A DNA stretch of 31,290 nucleotides, from positions 1 to 31,290 of the forward strand of contig JBAZKK010000013.1 in NCBI GenBank assembly GCA_041650795.1, written 5' to 3'. Positions 29,727-31,290 of the stretch are shown here, piece by piece. A program made the position numbers and the translations under genes. This stretch comes from JBAZKK01 sp041650795. GTDB taxonomy: Bacteria > Omnitrophota > Gorgyraeia > Gygaellales > Profunditerraquicolaceae. Position 1 is the first letter of the stretch, and each line of letters begins with the position of its first letter. Below the pieces are notes generated by a model. The model had not been told where the DNA came from, searched no databases, and saw only the letters and a program-made list of their open reading frames with translations.

Positions 29727-31290
29727 GCCCTATTTTTACTCCTCGTCTTTTTAGCGGCCTTGCTGCCGCAGGAAGAACGTCTCTTATGATACTGCTGCAG
29801 AGGCATAACCCCCAATCCATTCCTTATCATAGCCTCGATACCGCCAACCGTGGCCTGCGCCCCGGAGATGGTTGTAGTATAAGGTATATTGTAAAGTATA
29901 ACGTGGGAGCGTATCTTTACCTCGTCGGCGCGGGGGATCTTTCCCGAAGGAGTATTAATCACAAGCTGGATCTTATTGTCCTTCATAAGATCCAGGATAT
30001 TGGGCCTGCCTTCGGCAATCTTGGGCATAACCTTGACCTTGATAGAATTCTTCATTAGGGCCGAGGCAGTGCCTGCGGTGGCATAGATGTTAAACCCGAG
30101 GTCCGAAAGCTTCTTGGCGATAAAGACCATCGCGCGCTTATCCTTATCGCGTACCGAAATAAAGACATTTCCTTTGGTAGGGATCTTTTGACCCGCAGCG
30201 AGCTGACTTTTGATATAGGCGCGCCCGAAATCGCGGTCAATCCCCATGACTTCTCCCGTAGACCTCATCTCAGGCCCGAGAATTATATCTACCCCCGGAA
30301 AACGGTTGAAGGGAAAAACCGACTCCTTGACGCAGACATGCTTCGGTATAATCTCCTCAGTAAACCCGAGCTCCTTGAGGCCTTTGCCTAACATTACCTT
30401 TGTGGCTAGCTTTGCCAGAGGCACGCCGATAGCCTTGGAGACAAAAGGCACGGTGCGGGAGGCGCGCGGGTTAACCTCTAATACATAAACCTTCTCGTCC
30501 TTCACCGCGAACTGAATGTTCATCAGGCCGGTAGTCTTCAATTCCCTGGCCATCTTATAACCGGCCTCCCGGATTTTATTCAACGTCCCTGTCGATAGGG
30601 TGTAGGCGGGCAGCGCCATCGCGGAATCCCCGGAATGAATCCCCGCCTCCTCGATGTGCTCAAGGATCCCTCCGATAACAAAGGTCTCCCCGTCCCCGAT
30701 TAAATCCACGTCCACCTCGATGGCCTCCTCCAGGAATTTATCTATCAGGATGGGGTGCTCCCCGGAGACGCTGGCAGCCTCGCTGATAAACCTCTCCAGC
30801 ATCACCTCTTCATATACGATCTCCATTGCCCTGCCGCCCAGGACATACGAAGGCCTCACCAGCACGGGGTATCCTATTTTCCTAGCTACCTCGCGCGCCT
30901 CTTCGAACGTAAAGGCAGTGCCGTTGTCCGGCTGCAGAAGCTCCAATTTATGCAGCATCTGTTTGAATCTCTTGCGATCCTCGGCGATATCAATGCTGTC
31001 GGCGCTGGTACCCAATAGATTCACCCCGGCCTTCATCAGGGGGATTGCCAGGTTAATGGGGGTCTGGCCCCCGAACTGCACGATAACCCCGAGAGGCTTC
31101 TCTACCTCAAGGATATTCAAGACATCCTCGACCGTAATCGGCTCGAAATACAGCCTGTCCGATGTGTCATAATCGGTGGAGACGGTCTCGGGATTACAAT
31201 TTACCATAATGCTGTCGATGCCCTCTTCTTTTAAGGCATAGGCGGCGTGGCAACAGCAATAATCGAATTCAATCCCCTGTCCGATGCGAT
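29705..31290 (-). CDS. carB: Carbamoyl-phosphate synthase large subunit, 5' part outside window
   Basis: CarB makes carbamoyl phosphate for pyrimidine and arginine synthesis. The frame is open to the window edge, giving about 528 codons, roughly the C-terminal half of a protein of about 1070 aa. It enters at IGQGIEFDYCCCHAAYALKE, just before MVNCNPETVSTDYDTSDRLY of the second ATP-grasp unit. GYPVLVRPSYVLGGRAMEIV, VLEVNPRASRTVPFVSKAIG and the C-terminal MGS-like regulatory domain (from about KGNVFISVRDKDKRAMVF to NIPYTTTISGAQATV) follow. The true start and the glutamine-amidotransferase partner carA are outside. A short basic C-terminal extension after MPLQQYHKRRSS overlaps mutM. Confidence 0.97.
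   Translation of the reverse strand, partial: RIGQGIEFDYCCCHAAYALKEEGIDSIMVNCNPETVSTDYDTSDRLYFEPITVEDVLNILEVEKPLGVIVQFGGQTPINLAIPLMKAGVNLLGTSADSIDIAEDRKRFKQMLHKLELLQPDNGTAFTFEEAREVARKIGYPVLVRPSYVLGGRAMEIVYEEVMLERFISEAASVSGEHPILIDKFLEEAIEVDVDLIGDGETFVIGGILEHIEEAGIHSGDSAMALPAYTLSTGTLNKIREAGYKMARELKTTGLMNIQFAVKDEKVYVLEVNPRASRTVPFVSKAIGVPLAKLATKVMLGKGLKELGFTEEIIPKHVCVKESVFPFNRFPGVDIILGPEMRSTGEVMGIDRDFGRAYIKSQLAAGQKIPTKGNVFISVRDKDKRAMVFIAKKLSDLGFNIYATAGTASALMKNSIKVKVMPKIAEGRPNILDLMKDNKIQLVINTPSGKIPRADEVKIRSHVILYNIPYTTTISGAQATVGGIEAMIRNGLGVMPLQQYHKRRSSCGSKAAKKTRSKNRACRNYPK

Noticed and set aside
1..31290. CRISPR arrays, rRNA genes or prophage
   Set aside because: No regularly spaced repeats, no rRNA-like stretches and no phage structural genes were seen. 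The window is nearly fully occupied by single-strand chromosomal genes.

Overview
The window is about 31 kb of densely packed bacterial chromosome. Every supported gene lies on the minus strand, so it reads from right to left. Most neighbours overlap by 4-35 bases or are separated by fewer than 20. The gene content suggests an anaerobic bacterium with a Gram-negative type envelope: a V/A-type rotary ATPase instead of F1Fo, NiFe-hydrogenase maturation genes, an NAD-linked class 1B dihydroorotate dehydrogenase, HflK/HflC, and secreted TPR/transglutaminase proteins. The ATPase cluster E-DUF2764-A-B-D-I-K has the order I know from chlamydiae. Together with a PilZ/glycosidase-like fusion, this points to the PVC side of the tree, possibly Candidatus Omnitrophota. 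That placement is inference from style and synteny; no marker gene was searched.

Right part (31290 to 24268), pyrimidine operon: carB (3' half only), mutM, an ICMT-like membrane methyltransferase, pyrK, a family 2 glycosyltransferase, a half-size TauE/SafE-like membrane protein, pyrD and pyrF. CarB supplies carbamoyl phosphate, PyrD/PyrK oxidise dihydroorotate, and PyrF makes UMP. The glycosyltransferase and TauE genes sit between the two subunits of one enzyme.

Middle right (24229 to 17152), the V-type ATPase: subunit E, a DUF2764 protein, catalytic A, B, D, membrane a-type subunit I and rotor-ring subunit K. No recognisable C, F or G gene is present. Subunit K keeps the T-Q / Q / E side chains that bind Na+ in Enterococcus hirae NtpK, so the ring may be sodium coupled.

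Centre (17093 to 13822): a helix-turn-helix protein of a family that looks mobile, whose stop codon lies inside tRNA-Val; then tRNA-Asp; a 323-base non-coding stretch with two promoters and hairpins; then hflK-hflC ending in a strong intrinsic terminator.

Left part (13808 to 1): one long run of touching genes starting at a promoter near 13808. It holds a stand-alone MetRS-type tRNA-binding domain, a YkgJ cysteine-cluster protein, a DUF2156 (LPG synthase C-like) protein and a DnaQ exonuclease fused to a WYL-like domain. These are followed by a HypF consisting only of its Kae1-like domain, HypC and HypD. Next come a secreted TPR-DUF3857-transglutaminase protein and a PilZ-TM-coiled-coil-(alpha/alpha)-barrel protein, then an EndoIII-like glycosylase with an incomplete Fe-S motif, an FmdB zinc ribbon, an M20 peptidase, a PAC2 protein and a HAD phosphatase. 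Last is hypE, cut by the window edge. The hyp genes, which make the Fe(CN)2CO group of NiFe hydrogenases, are therefore split by seven genes of other kinds. No hydrogenase structural gene, hypA or hypB is visible.
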